Shown here: piece by piece, positions 22,924 to 33,132 of the stretch | How positions within the stretch are numbered: the first letter of the stretch is position 1 | Layout of the letters: the number at the start of each line of letters is the position of its first letter | From: Acidisoma sp035492295 | GTDB taxonomy: Bacteria; Pseudomonadota; Alphaproteobacteria; Acetobacterales; Acetobacteraceae | Assembly (NCBI RefSeq): GCF_035492295.1 | Contig: NZ_DATJJK010000140.1 | Span: forward strand, 1-37,546 | Direction: 5' to 3' | Length of the DNA: 37,546 nucleotides | Translations under genes and position numbers: made by a program | The notes under the pieces: generated by a model | Databases searched by the model: none | What the model saw: only the letters and a program-made list of their open reading frames with translations | Told to the model about the DNA's origin: nothing

Positions 22924-22940
22924 TCAAACGACACGTTTGA
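22924..22940. promoter_or_regulatory. Perfect inverted repeat upstream of manC
   Basis: TCAAACG (22924-22930), spacer ACA, then CGTTTGA (22934-22940): a 17-bp perfect dyad in the 91-bp gap between the MFS stop and the manC start. Too short and without a T tract for a terminator, so a candidate operator for manC. Confidence 0.45.
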
Positions 22941-22951
22941 GGGATCGCACC

Positions 22952-24364
22952 TTAAGTCGAAGGAATGCCCCGGCGCGGGCGGTGGCCGCTGACATTGGCC
23001 CCTGCCCCTGGTGCCAGGGGCAGGAAGTCGATCACGCCGAGGAGGCAGATCATGAAGATGCCGATGAAGGCGAAGCGGAACGCCCCCACCATATCCGGAC
23101 CTCCGAGCAGGACATGGCCCAGCCGCAACAGGATCGCACCCACCGCGACACCGAGGCCGAAGCTTACCTGCTGGGCGAGGTTGAAGAGCGTATTGGCGGA
23201 GTTCATGCCCTCCTTCGGGATATCGGCGAAAGCCAGGGTGTTCATCGCCGTGAACTCGGTCGACCGGGTCATGCCGCTGAGCAGCAACAGGGGCAGCAAG
23301 ACCCAGGCGGGCGTAGCGGCTGAGATCAGCGCCATGCCGAGAAAGGTGAAGGCGAGGATCACGCCGTTCACGATGAGCACGCGGCGGAAGCCGAAGTGCC
23401 GCATCAGCGGCGTCGTGACGGGCTTGATGCCGAGATTGCCGGCAAAGAGCACCAGAAGCATCGAGCCGGCCGCGACCGGGCTGCGGCCGAAGCCGAGTTG
23501 GAGCATGAGCGGCAGGAGGAAGGGTACGGCATTGATCGCGAGACGGACGAGCGACCCACCCCGCACCGTCGTCGTAAAGCTCAGGGTCGCGAGGGCGCCG
23601 AAGGAGATCAGCGGCCGGGGATGCCGCCTTGCATGGGCGACCGTCGCCCAGGCGCCGATGAGACCCGCCGCCATCAGGCTGCAGCTCCAGAGGAGACTGC
23701 CCGCGGAACTGCCGAGCAAGCTTGCCCCATAGACAAAGGCGATGGCCGAGCCGCCGCTGAGCAGGGCGCCGGTGCGGTCGAGCGGCTTGGCCTCGCGGCC
23801 ATTGTCCTGAATGAGGACGAGGGTCGCGAGAAAGCCGATGAGGCCGATCGGCAGGTTGAGGAAGAAGATCCACCGCCATGACGCGTAGGTCGTGAGGAAG
23901 CCGCCGACGACCGGCCCCAGGATCGGCGCCACCAGCGCCGGCCAGGTGATGAGCGCCGTCGCTCGCATCAGTTCGGATTTCGGGGTAACGCGCAGCACGA
24001 CGAGCCGGCCGACCGGCACCATCATGGCGCCGCCGATGCCCTGGAGGATGCGTGCCGCAAAGAAGGTCCAGAGACTGTTCGACAGGCCGCAGAGCGCCGA
24101 AGCAATCGTGAAAAGGGCGATGGCAAGGCCGAAGATGGTGCGCGAGCCGAAGCGTTCGGCGGCCCAGCCGCTCAGCGGAATGCCCGCCGCCAGCATGACC
24201 ACATAGGCAGTGATGCCGATGTTGAGATCGACCGGATGGACGTGGAAGGTCCGCGCCATATGCGGCAGGGCGGTGGTGATGACGGTGGTGTCCAGAAGCT
24301 CCATGAAGCCGCTGCCGGCGACGAGGAGCGCGACGAGGATCGGCGAAGGTGAGCGACGAGACAT
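22952..24364 (-). CDS. MFS transporter, DHA2 (EmrB/QacA) type
   Basis: This 470-residue inner-membrane protein has about 14 predicted helices. Family motifs seen are LDTTVITTALP in the first helix, GSRTIFG after helix 2, and the antiporter motif C region APILGPVVGGFLTTYASWRWIFFLNLPIG. This group exports drugs and other amphipathic compounds by proton exchange; the substrate here is unknown. It starts 9 bases after the stop of a second MFS gene on the same strand, so the two are almost surely co-transcribed. The arrangement resembles duplicated exporters, but the two proteins belong to different MFS branches. Confidence 0.92.
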   Translation of the reverse strand: MSRRSPSPILVALLVAGSGFMELLDTTVITTALPHMARTFHVHPVDLNIGITAYVVMLAAGIPLSGWAAERFGSRTIFGLAIALFTIASALCGLSNSLWTFFAARILQGIGGAMMVPVGRLVVLRVTPKSELMRATALITWPALVAPILGPVVGGFLTTYASWRWIFFLNLPIGLIGFLATLVLIQDNGREAKPLDRTGALLSGGSAIAFVYGASLLGSSAGSLLWSCSLMAAGLIGAWATVAHARRHPRPLISFGALATLSFTTTVRGGSLVRLAINAVPFLLPLMLQLGFGRSPVAAGSMLLVLFAGNLGIKPVTTPLMRHFGFRRVLIVNGVILAFTFLGMALISAATPAWVLLPLLLLSGMTRSTEFTAMNTLAFADIPKEGMNSANTLFNLAQQVSFGLGVAVGAILLRLGHVLLGGPDMVGAFRFAFIGIFMICLLGVIDFLPLAPGAGANVSGHRPRRGIPST

Positions 24365-24373
24365 GGACGCGCT

Positions 24374-25591
24374 TCAGGCTTGAGGAACGGGCACCGCGCG
24401 GCGCCACTCCAGCAGGAAAAAAAGGAGTGCGAGGAGCGGCGGCAGGGTGCCGAGCAAGGCAACCAGCGGCCAGCCGGCGAAGGCATAGACCAGGGGCGCC
24501 AGGGCTGATCCTACGGAGGCGGCCAGAAAGGCACCGGCGATGAAGATCGCATTAATCCGGCTGCGGTTCTCGGGCGCCAGGTCGAAGAGGACCTTCTGTG
24601 CGAAGGCGAGATGCGCCTGGACGCCGGCATCGAGCAGGATCGTTGCGATCACGAAGAGGCCCAGGCCCGTCCAGCCGCGTGCGAGGCCGGCCGGCCAGCT
24701 GAGGGCCAAACCCGCCGCGACCATGGCCATGCAGCCGATCGTGCCGATGCGCACCAGCCCCCGGTCGGCCAGACGCCCGGCAATGGGTGCGGAGAGCGCG
24801 CCCGCCGCGCCGACCAGGGAGAAGATCGCGATGCCGTCCTGCCGCAGGCCGAAATGGCGCGTGAGTTCGAGCGGGATCGTTGTCCAGAAGACGGAAAAAG
24901 CGAAGAAAAGGCCCATGTGATAGGCCATGCGCCGTTGCAGCAGGCGGGTGTGGCGGAGCAGCGGCCAGAGCGAGCCAATCACTGCGCCGTAATGTTTGCG
25001 GGTATGGGGCCGCCGGTCTGGCAACTGGCGCCAGAGCACCGCCGCCATGCCGAGGATGGTGACGGTCGCGACCAGGAAGACGGCGCGCCAGCCAGCGACG
25101 CTCGCGATCAGGCTTGCCACCGGGCGGCCGAGCAGGATGCCCGTCAGGAGCCCGCTGACCACCGTGCCCACTTGCCGGCCCCGCTTTGCCGGATCGGCCA
25201 GGTGGGCCGCCATGGGGACCACCATCTGCGTGGTGACCGACGTGATCCCAATGACAAGACAGGCGATGAGGAAGGCTGAGGGCGCGTGCGCGGCTGCGGT
25301 GAAGAGAAGCGCGACTGCGCTGAGGCAGAGCGTCGTCACCATGAGCCGCCGGTTTTCGACAAAATCACCAAGCGGCACGAGCAGGAGAAGGCCCAAAGCA
25401 TAGCCGAGCTGCGTCAGTGTCACGACGAGGCCGTAAGCCCCTGGATGCAACCCAACAGAGGGGCCGATGAGTCCGATCATGGGCTGGGCGAGGTAGAGAT
25501 TGGCGACGCTGATGCCGGCTGTGACGGCGAGCAGCATTGTCATCCCCGCCGACATGCCGGTGGACTGCTCAGACTCTCTCTTGTGCGACAT
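24374..25591 (-). CDS. MFS transporter, 12-helix type
   Basis: This protein has about 405 residues from MSHKRESEQSTG at 25591; the long open frame upstream overlaps rluD and is not credible. About 12 helices are seen, with ISVANLYLAQPMIGLIGPSVGL at the first, PLGDFVENRRLMV after helix 2 and GLLTGILLGRPVASLIASVAGWRAVF as the helix 5 motif C-like region. It resembles YnfM-like DHA1-type exporters; the substrate is unknown. It is first of a two-gene run with the DHA2-type transporter and lies 31 bases after the rluD stop, so the three may share a transcript. Confidence 0.9.
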   Translation of the reverse strand: MSHKRESEQSTGMSAGMTMLLAVTAGISVANLYLAQPMIGLIGPSVGLHPGAYGLVVTLTQLGYALGLLLLVPLGDFVENRRLMVTTLCLSAVALLFTAAAHAPSAFLIACLVIGITSVTTQMVVPMAAHLADPAKRGRQVGTVVSGLLTGILLGRPVASLIASVAGWRAVFLVATVTILGMAAVLWRQLPDRRPHTRKHYGAVIGSLWPLLRHTRLLQRRMAYHMGLFFAFSVFWTTIPLELTRHFGLRQDGIAIFSLVGAAGALSAPIAGRLADRGLVRIGTIGCMAMVAAGLALSWPAGLARGWTGLGLFVIATILLDAGVQAHLAFAQKVLFDLAPENRSRINAIFIAGAFLAASVGSALAPLVYAFAGWPLVALLGTLPPLLALLFFLLEWRRAVPVPQA

Positions 25592-25622
25592 GGCGGCAGC
25601 TAGGGCCGGGGCGCCCGGGCTG

Positions 25623-26663
25623 TCAACCGGCGGGGGCCTCCGCATCGGCGTCGAGCGCCGCGAGCAGGGTTTGGAAGTCTGCTGGCGGTTCGGTATGGAA
25701 GGAGAGCGCCTCCCCGGTCCGTGGATGGGCGAAAGCGAGGCTCGCCGCATGCAGTGCCTGGCGCGGAAAATCCAGAAGCCCGCCACGTACTGTCGGCGGC
25801 AGGTTCTTCGATACCGCGGGGACGCGACGCAAATAGACCGGATCGCCCACGATCGGATGCGCATTGTGGGCGAGATGGACGCGGATCTGATGGGTGCGGC
25901 CGGTCTCCAGCTTCAAGTCCAGCAGGGAGACGGCGAGGCGCCAGACCTTCGTGGTGCGATAATGGGTAAGGGCGTGGCGGCCGCCGAAGCTCCGCACCGC
26001 CATACGCTTGCGGTCCCGCGGGTCACGGCCGATGGCGCCCTCTATATCGCCCGCCGCCGGACTCATCACCCCCCAGCAGAGCGCGAGGTAATGGCGATCG
26101 AGATCACGATTGGCAAAGACCTCCGACAGCCGCGCATGGGCAAGTTCCGTCTTGGCCGCCACCATGACGCCGGACGTCTCCTTGTCCAGGCGATGGACGA
26201 TGCCGGGGCGGCGCTCACCGCCGATGCCGGTCAGGCTTTCGCCGCAATGAGCGAGCAGCGCGTTGACCAACGTGCCTTCGTAATTGCCCGGCGCGGGATG
26301 GACCACCAGTCCGGCCGGCTTGTCGATGACGATGAGATCGGCGTCCTCATAGAGAACCGTGAGCGGTATGGCTTCGGCCTGGGGGATGGCCGGTGTGGCG
26401 TCGGGAATCGTCAGGCTGTAACTCTGGCCCGGCTGCACCGCCTCGGACGGATCGCGGACCGTCGCCGTTCCGCGTCTTGCCATCCCGTCCAGGATCAGGT
26501 TCTTGATCCTGGAGCGGGAGATGGCGCCGAAGCGCTGGGCCAGGAAGCGGTCCAGTCGCTCCCCGCCGTCTTCGGGGGCCGCGATGATGTCATCGGGCAG
26601 AAAGGGGCCATCCTCTTCGAGGTCGGCATCCATATCGGGGGTGGGGGCGGGGCTCTTGGTCAT
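25623..26663 (-). CDS. rluD: Ribosomal large subunit pseudouridine synthase D
   Basis: This 346-residue RNA-modifying enzyme forms pseudouridines in 23S rRNA helix 69 (positions 1911, 1915 and 1917 in E. coli numbering). An acidic N-terminal extension of about 30 residues leads to an S4 RNA-binding domain (about 34-85, ERLDRFLAQRF, SRSRIKNLILDG). The synthase domain follows, with the catalytic Asp160 in GIVHRLDKETSG and the LETGRTHQIRVHLAH motif. The MTKSP start at 26663 is chosen because the open frame beyond it has no family similarity. It is divergent from the small membrane protein at 26718, across 54 bases. Confidence 0.95.
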   Translation of the reverse strand: MTKSPAPTPDMDADLEEDGPFLPDDIIAAPEDGGERLDRFLAQRFGAISRSRIKNLILDGMARRGTATVRDPSEAVQPGQSYSLTIPDATPAIPQAEAIPLTVLYEDADLIVIDKPAGLVVHPAPGNYEGTLVNALLAHCGESLTGIGGERRPGIVHRLDKETSGVMVAAKTELAHARLSEVFANRDLDRHYLALCWGVMSPAAGDIEGAIGRDPRDRKRMAVRSFGGRHALTHYRTTKVWRLAVSLLDLKLETGRTHQIRVHLAHNAHPIVGDPVYLRRVPAVSKNLPPTVRGGLLDFPRQALHAASLAFAHPRTGEALSFHTEPPADFQTLLAALDADAEAPAG

Positions 26664-26717
26664 CCGCGAGACATACCCAGAATTGTGAGACCCATCATAG
26701 GGCTTGGGAGCGCGTAG

Positions 26718-27050
26718 ATGAAAAGCACACGACCGCTGCTGATTGCGGTCATCGTGATGGGCGTGCTGGTCATCGCGGCCACGAGCGTCGTCATCGTCAA
26801 GCTGGTCCAGGATATCGCGGGCGGAGGGCGGCATGCACCGAGTATGGCAAGCACGATCGTGCCGGGCGCACCCGAGAAGATCACGCTGACGACCCGGATG
26901 CTGAACCAACCCGAAAGTTCGCATATCGTCTCCATCGCGACCGCCGGAGACCGGTTGGCAGTGCTGATCAATGGCGGCGGGCCCGACCGCATTCTCTTCG
27001 TCGAACCTGCGACGGGAGCAGTCACCGGCCAGCTCATGCTGGGAAAGTAG
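26718..27050 (+). CDS. Small one-helix membrane protein (DUF6476-like)
   Basis: This 110-residue protein has a single N-terminal membrane helix (PLLIAVIVMGVLVIAATSVVIV, about 6-27) and a small periplasmic domain (about 55-110) with strands and the closing segment ILFVEPATGAVTGQLML. Small proteins like this, divergent from rluD, are common in Alphaproteobacteria and annotated as DUF6476; I give that name from memory, so treat it as tentative. Seven bases separate it from the DUF445 gene downstream. Function unknown. Confidence 0.8.
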   Translation: MKSTRPLLIAVIVMGVLVIAATSVVIVKLVQDIAGGGRHAPSMASTIVPGAPEKITLTTRMLNQPESSHIVSIATAGDRLAVLINGGGPDRILFVEPATGAVTGQLMLGK

Positions 27051-27057
27051 CCGCTTG

Positions 27058-28347
27058 ATGGATGCCTCTCCGGGACCGATGGCCGAGGCGGCTGACCGGG
27101 CCGACCGCCGTTCGCTCCGCCACCACCGGATGCTCGCCACCGGCCTGCTGCTCCTCATGGTGGCGCTTTGCCTCGGGAGCTTCGCCCTGCCGCACGGGGT
27201 CTGGCGCGACCTGCTGGAATCGGCCGCCAAGGCGGGCGTTGTCGGTGGCCTTGCCGACTGGTTCGCGGTGACGGCACTGTTCCGCCATCCTCTGGGCATT
27301 CCGATCCCGCATACCGCCATCATCCCGGCGCAGAAGGAGCGGCTGGGCCGCGCCCTTGGCCGTTTCATCGGCACGCATGTGATCACCGAGGCAGAGGTCG
27401 GCCGCGTCTTGGCGCGGGCGGACTTGCCCGGCCTCATCCATCGCTTCCTCTCGGATCCGACGACCGTCCGCCCGGCTGCGGAGACCTTGGCGGCAAGCCT
27501 GCCCAAGATCCTTCTGTCCATGGAGGATGGCCGGGCCCGGCGACTGATGGAACGGCTGCTGCCCCGCCTCGTGGGCGGCCCGGCGGCGGGGCAGGTCGTG
27601 GCACGCGCGCTCTACGGTCTCGTGGAAGGCGGGCGGCACCAGGAGGTCTTCACCTTCGTCCTCGGGCAGTTGCGCAGCATGTTGACGGCCAAGGAGGAAG
27701 ATCTGCGCGGCGGCATTCGGGAACGGGTGCGCGAACAGGGCGGGCAAATTCTGGGTTGGGCCATTGGCGGCAGTGTCGCTCGGCGGGTCATCACGGCGGT
27801 GAATGCTGAACTCGACACGATCGGCCCCGATGGTTCGACCATGCGCCTCGCCTTCGACGAATGGGTGCGGCAGGAGATCGCGCTGATCGAGACCGACCCG
27901 GAGCGCGCGGCCGAGATCGGTGCTGCCATCCGCCGTGTCGTCGCCCATGAGAGCGTGCAGAACTGGCTGGGGGACGTCTGGATGCGACTGCGCCGGGCGG
28001 TGGAGCAGGATGCCGCACGACCGAACGGCCATACCGTCGCCATCATGGAGGCGAGTTTGCGCAAATTCGGAGAGGCGGTGGAGCAGGACCCTGCCATTCG
28101 TGTGGGGCTCGAGCGGGGCGTGGCTGGCATCGTCGCGGCCTTGCTGCCGCTGGCGCAGGAACGGGCGGCGGATTTCGTAGCCGAGGTCGTGGCCGGCTGG
28201 GATGCGAAGACGGTGACTGAGCGGCTGGAACTGCGCGTCGGCAGCGACCTGCAATATATCCGCATCAACGGCACGCTCGTGGGCTTCCTGGCCGGTGGCC
28301 TCCTCTACCTTCTGCTCCGCGCGATTTTCGGGGCTGGTGCGCTTTGA
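27058..28347 (+). CDS. DUF445 (YjiN-like) membrane-associated protein
   Basis: The ATG at 27058 gives 429 residues; the same frame is open upstream but overlaps the preceding gene. An N-terminal helix (MLATGLLLLMVALCLGSFAL) is followed by the family signature GVVGGLADWFAVTALFRHPLGIPIPHTAIIP. A long helical region follows (ERLGRALGRFIGTHVIT, then several amphipathic helices), and a C-terminal hydrophobic helix (LVGFLAGGLLYLLLRAIF). This is the complete DUF445 layout. The family is widespread and membrane-associated, with no established reaction. It is transcribed with the small membrane protein upstream. Confidence 0.92.
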   Translation: MDASPGPMAEAADRADRRSLRHHRMLATGLLLLMVALCLGSFALPHGVWRDLLESAAKAGVVGGLADWFAVTALFRHPLGIPIPHTAIIPAQKERLGRALGRFIGTHVITEAEVGRVLARADLPGLIHRFLSDPTTVRPAAETLAASLPKILLSMEDGRARRLMERLLPRLVGGPAAGQVVARALYGLVEGGRHQEVFTFVLGQLRSMLTAKEEDLRGGIRERVREQGGQILGWAIGGSVARRVITAVNAELDTIGPDGSTMRLAFDEWVRQEIALIETDPERAAEIGAAIRRVVAHESVQNWLGDVWMRLRRAVEQDAARPNGHTVAIMEASLRKFGEAVEQDPAIRVGLERGVAGIVAALLPLAQERAADFVAEVVAGWDAKTVTERLELRVGSDLQYIRINGTLVGFLAGGLLYLLLRAIFGAGAL

Positions 28348-28412
28348 CAGCTGTGCCCTCGGCAGGTCTGATGACCGCACAATAAGACGATCGAACAGGA
28401 GGAGTGACTGCG

Positions 28413-29408
28413 ATGCATGTGATGATTCTGGGTGGTGCCGGCATGGTCGGCCGCAAGCTCGCGGAGCGGATCGCGCGGGACGGCAGCCTTGCCGGCAAGG
28501 CCGTCGACCATCTCTCCCTGATCGACGTTGTCACGCCCATGACGCCGCATGGATTTCTTGGCGCGACTGATTGCACGGCGGCCGATCTCTCCGAGGCCGG
28601 GGTTGCGGCTGAGGTTCTGAAATCCCGCCCCGATGTCATTTTCCATCTCGCCGCTGTGGTTTCGGGCGAGGCGGAGGCCGATCTGGAGAAAGGCTACCGG
28701 GTCAATCTGGACGGGATGCGCTTCCTGCTCGATGCCATCCGTGGCGCGCAGGCGCAGGGCGCCTGGAAACCGCGCCTGGTCTTCGCCTCCTCCATCGCGG
28801 TCTTCGGCGGCGACATGCCCGATGTCATTGGGGACGACTATTTCTCTACTCCGCAAACGAGCTACGGCGCGCAGAAGGCAATGTGCGAACTGCTGCTGGC
28901 GGACCATGCGCGGCGCGGCTTCATCGAGGGGATCGGGCTCCGCCTGCCAACCGTTGTGGTGCGCCCGGGCAAGCCTAATCTCGCCGCCTCCGGCTTCTTT
29001 TCCAACATCATCCGCGAGCCGCTGGTGGGCCTGCCGGCCGTGCTGCCAGTGAGCGACCGCGTGCGGCATTGGATGGCGAGCCCGCGCGCGACGGTCGGCT
29101 TTTTCACCCATGCCGCAGGGCTCGATACCGCACGCCTGCGCGGGCGCAACAGCCTGACCATGCCCGGCCTCTCCATCACGGTCGCCGAACAGATTGCGGC
29201 GCTGGAAAAGATCGCGGGGCCGAAGGCCGTAGCGCTGATCAAGCGGGAGCCCGATGAGCGGATTATCCGTATCGTCGATACCTGGGCGAGGGGTTTCGAT
29301 ACCAGCCGCGCCGCTTCTCTCGGCTTCCTCGCCGAGACGAAGTTCGAGGACATTATCCAAGTCCATATCGAGGACGAGTTGGGCGGCGAAATTCCGGTCC
29401 TCGGCTGA
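28413..29408 (+). CDS. NAD-dependent epimerase/dehydrogenase, D-erythronate dehydrogenase (DenD) type
   Basis: The ATG at 28413 has AGGAGG ten bases upstream; an in-frame GTG at 28404 is too close to that site. The 331-residue extended SDR has the NAD loop GGAGMVGRKLA (7-17), acidic residue Asp39 in the cofactor strand, Ser126/127 (FASSIAV), and the catalytic Tyr151 and Lys155 (SYGAQKA). The sequence style (IFHLAAVVSGEAEADLEKGY, LRLPTVVVRPGKPN, MASPRATV) matches the DenD group, which oxidises D-erythronate at C2, but no partner catabolic genes are adjacent. A strong bidirectional terminator follows. Confidence 0.9.
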   Translation: MHVMILGGAGMVGRKLAERIARDGSLAGKAVDHLSLIDVVTPMTPHGFLGATDCTAADLSEAGVAAEVLKSRPDVIFHLAAVVSGEAEADLEKGYRVNLDGMRFLLDAIRGAQAQGAWKPRLVFASSIAVFGGDMPDVIGDDYFSTPQTSYGAQKAMCELLLADHARRGFIEGIGLRLPTVVVRPGKPNLAASGFFSNIIREPLVGLPAVLPVSDRVRHWMASPRATVGFFTHAAGLDTARLRGRNSLTMPGLSITVAEQIAALEKIAGPKAVALIKREPDERIIRIVDTWARGFDTSRAASLGFLAETKFEDIIQVHIEDELGGEIPVLG

Positions 29409-29416
29409 TTTTAAAA

Positions 29417-29446
29417 GCAAAAGGGCCGCTCACGCGGCCCTTTTGC
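29417..29446. terminator. Bidirectional rho-independent terminator
   Basis: A 13-bp stem GCAAAAGGGCCGC / GCGGCCCTTTTGC with loop TCAC has T runs at both ends, between the DenD-type gene (plus) and the small membrane protein gene (minus). Confidence 0.9.
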
Positions 29447-29469
29447 AAATCCGATGCTTCTTGAAGAAA

Positions 29470-29829
29470 TCAGCGGCCCTGACGGCGGGCCCGCATCACG
29501 GCATCCATCTGCGCCATAATAGCGCCGAAGGGCCCGGCCATCCCCGCTCCGCCATTCTTGCGCATGCGCCAGAGCTGAAAGCGCAGCGCGGCATAGCCGA
29601 TCAGCGCCGCCCCGATCATCACCGGGACGAGAACTAGGGCCAAAGACAGGGCGAGGCCCGCAACGACGACCGAGCCGGCGATCACCGCCGCGATGGTGAG
29701 GTTGCGGGCAAGCCTGCCGCCGCGCGGCGGGGGCGGCGGTGGCCAGCCGGCAAAGCGCTGTTCGCGCGGCTTCTCGACGAAGCTGCCGTCGGGGCGCATA
29801 TCGATGTCTATCGGTGGACGTTCGACCAT
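29470..29829 (-). CDS. Small membrane protein, family not recognised
   Basis: From the ATG at 29829 the product has 119 residues (a TTG at 29865 would add 12). An N-terminal acidic stretch (IDIDMRPDGSFVEK) and a six-proline run (PPPPPPRGG) lead to two hydrophobic helices (LTIAAVIAGSVVVAGLALSL and LVLVPVMIGAALIGYAALRF), then a basic tail ending in MRARRQGR. It is probably an inner-membrane protein with both ends in the cytoplasm. No ribosome-binding site stands out. It lies downstream of the agmatinase-family gene on the same strand; no function is suggested. Confidence 0.7.
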   Translation of the reverse strand: MVERPPIDIDMRPDGSFVEKPREQRFAGWPPPPPPRGGRLARNLTIAAVIAGSVVVAGLALSLALVLVPVMIGAALIGYAALRFQLWRMRKNGGAGMAGPFGAIMAQMDAVMRARRQGR

Positions 29830-29909
29830 GCGGGAGAGAGTGGGCTTCGGGCGCTTACCGTTCAACTAGTTTGATCGTGACGGCTTTGTAATGTGGCTAA
29901 CGCCGTCGC

Positions 29910-30971
29910 TCAGATCGAGGGCCTCTCCCGCAATGCCACCAGAGAGAGCATTTCGAAGAGCACCTGGGCCGCGATCTGTGCCGTATTGCTGGTCGCGTCA
30001 TATTGCGGGGCAACCTCCACCACGTCGCCCCCCACGATATCGAGGCCTTTGAGGCCACGCAGCAGGGCCAGAACCTCGCGTGGCAGAAGGCCACCGACCT
30101 CGGGCGTGCCGGTGCCCGGCGCAAAGCCCGGGTCAATCGAGTCGATGTCGAAGGAGACGTAGAAGGGTCCGTCCCCGACCAGATTGCGGGCAACGTCGAT
30201 GTAGCGGCGAATGCCGTGCTCCTCGACCTCCTCGGCGTGGACGACCGTCATGCCGCTGTCGGTCGAGAACTCATACAGATATTCAGCGGTGCCACGGATG
30301 CCGATCTGCAGCGTGCGGCGCGGGTCGATACAGCCGTCCAGCGCCGCCTGGCGGAAGGGCCCGCCGTGGTGGAAGCGACTGCCCTCATAGGCGCCGGCGG
30401 TATCGGAATGGGCGTCGATATGGATGAGGCCGACGGGGCGAGATTCGCCCACGGCCTTGAGGATCGCCTGGCTGATGGAATGATCGCCGCCGACCGAAAG
30501 CGGGATGACGCCGGCGGCGACAACGGTCTTGTAAGCGGCCTCGATATCCTCGTGGCAGCTTTCCAGGCTGTAGCGGGAGCGGAGCGGCACGTCTCCAACA
30601 TCGGCAACCCGCAGCACGCCTTGGGGCGCAACCCGGAGCACATGTTCGTAAGGGCCGATCCTTTCGATGGCGCGCACGGCGCGCGGCCCGAGGCGGCAGC
30701 CGGCGCGGTTCGTCACGCCCAAATCCATTGGAACGCCGATGAGCGCGGCATCGAGATCCGCGAGGCCGTCCGGCGTGCCGAAGGCGTTTTGGCGATAGGG
30801 CGCATCGAGGAAGGTCGCGGGGTCAGAATAGGGCAGGCGCCGCCGACCGTCCGGGCTGATGGTCTTCTCGGCGATTTCCTTGAAATGGGGATCGAAGACC
30901 TGCCCGCCGCTCAGGCCTGCATATTTGTCCTGAATGCGCTTCAGGTTTGCTTCGAAAGTATCATCCGCCAT
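29910..30971 (-). CDS. Agmatinase-family ureohydrolase
   Basis: The ATG at 30971 (MADDTFEANLKRI) has GGAGG about ten bases upstream and gives 353 residues. Both manganese-binding blocks of the family are intact: GGDHSISQ, DAHSDT and SFDIDSIDPGFAPGTGTPEVGG. The family hydrolyses guanidino compounds to urea. The extra N-terminal 50-60 residues and overall length resemble guanidinobutyrase, guanidinopropionase and related enzymes as much as classical SpeB, so the substrate is not assigned. It is divergent from the suf operon with 169 bp between. Confidence 0.9.
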   Translation of the reverse strand: MADDTFEANLKRIQDKYAGLSGGQVFDPHFKEIAEKTISPDGRRRLPYSDPATFLDAPYRQNAFGTPDGLADLDAALIGVPMDLGVTNRAGCRLGPRAVRAIERIGPYEHVLRVAPQGVLRVADVGDVPLRSRYSLESCHEDIEAAYKTVVAAGVIPLSVGGDHSISQAILKAVGESRPVGLIHIDAHSDTAGAYEGSRFHHGGPFRQAALDGCIDPRRTLQIGIRGTAEYLYEFSTDSGMTVVHAEEVEEHGIRRYIDVARNLVGDGPFYVSFDIDSIDPGFAPGTGTPEVGGLLPREVLALLRGLKGLDIVGGDVVEVAPQYDATSNTAQIAAQVLFEMLSLVALRERPSI

Positions 30972-31099
30972 GGCACCGATCCTCCACCCAGCCTCGTTTG
31001 CTGGGTAGAGGCTTCCAAGGCGCCATTCAACTGGGGCGCCGTTCAACCGACCGCCTCAAGGACGTGGCCCTGGGCTTCGGGCAGGGCTGCCTTTCAAAA

Positions 31100-31118
31100 C
31101 AGGACTGGCACGGTCCTG
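31100..31118. promoter_or_regulatory. Candidate Rrf2 operator upstream of the suf operon
   Basis: Perfect 6-bp arms CAGGAC (31100-31105) and GTCCTG (31113-31118) with a 7-base spacer lie 22 bases before the preferred Rrf2 start, where autoregulation by the encoded Fe-S sensor would be expected. The link to the regulator is inference. Confidence 0.5.
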
Positions 31119-31140
31119 AATAGGGATGTACAAAACCCCC

Positions 31141-31626
31141 ATGCTCAAGCTGTCGAAATTGACGGATTACGCGGTCGTGGTTCTGGTTCGTCTTTCGGAA
31201 GAAGGCGGGCTGCAGACCTCGGGTGGCATTGCGGCCGCGACCGGCATTCCGGAGCCGACGGTCGCCAAGGTGCTTAAGATCATGACCAGCGCCGGCCTCG
31301 TCTGCTCGCAGCGCGGCGCGCGGGGCGGCTATCGTCTGGCCCGGCCGCTTACCCAGATTCCGGTGGCCGACGTCATCACCGCGATCGACGGTCCGATTGC
31401 GCTGACGGCCTGTGTGGAGCATTCCCCGAACGTCTGCGAGTCGTCTGGTCTCTGCCCCGTCAAGGGGCGATGGGACACGGTAAATACCGCGATTCTGGAC
31501 GCGCTTTCCGCGATCAGTCTCGCTGATATGCACCCTGTGAGCTTCTTCCAGCCACAGGATCATCTGGCCGCGAAGGGTCCTTCGGGGCCGGGCCAATCCA
31601 TTTCAACCACTGCCTTTGTCGAGTGA
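31141..31626 (+). CDS. Rrf2-family SUF operon regulator (IscR-like)
   Basis: MLKLSKLTDYAVVVL at 31141 is the usual start of this family; an in-frame ATG at 31126 is an alternative. The 161-residue protein has the N-terminal winged helix (GGIAAATGIPEPTVAKVLKIM) and three cysteines that can hold a [2Fe-2S] cluster: Cys91, Cys99 and Cys105. It resembles the SUF-associated Rrf2 group (TIGR02944 type) found ahead of sufB in Proteobacteria. It should sense cluster status and repress the operon when clusters are sufficient. The gap to sufB is four bases. A dyad at 31100-31118 is the candidate operator. Confidence 0.93.
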   Translation: MLKLSKLTDYAVVVLVRLSEEGGLQTSGGIAAATGIPEPTVAKVLKIMTSAGLVCSQRGARGGYRLARPLTQIPVADVITAIDGPIALTACVEHSPNVCESSGLCPVKGRWDTVNTAILDALSAISLADMHPVSFFQPQDHLAAKGPSGPGQSISTTAFVE

Positions 31627-31630
31627 GGCC

Positions 31631-33115
<1,485 letters not shown>

Positions 33116-33132
33116 GAAAGGCTCTCGTTATC

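Noticed and set aside
26664..27521. Upstream extension of the rluD frame on the minus strand
   Set aside because: It would overlap two plus-strand genes and the extension has no family similarity; RluD homology begins near 26663.
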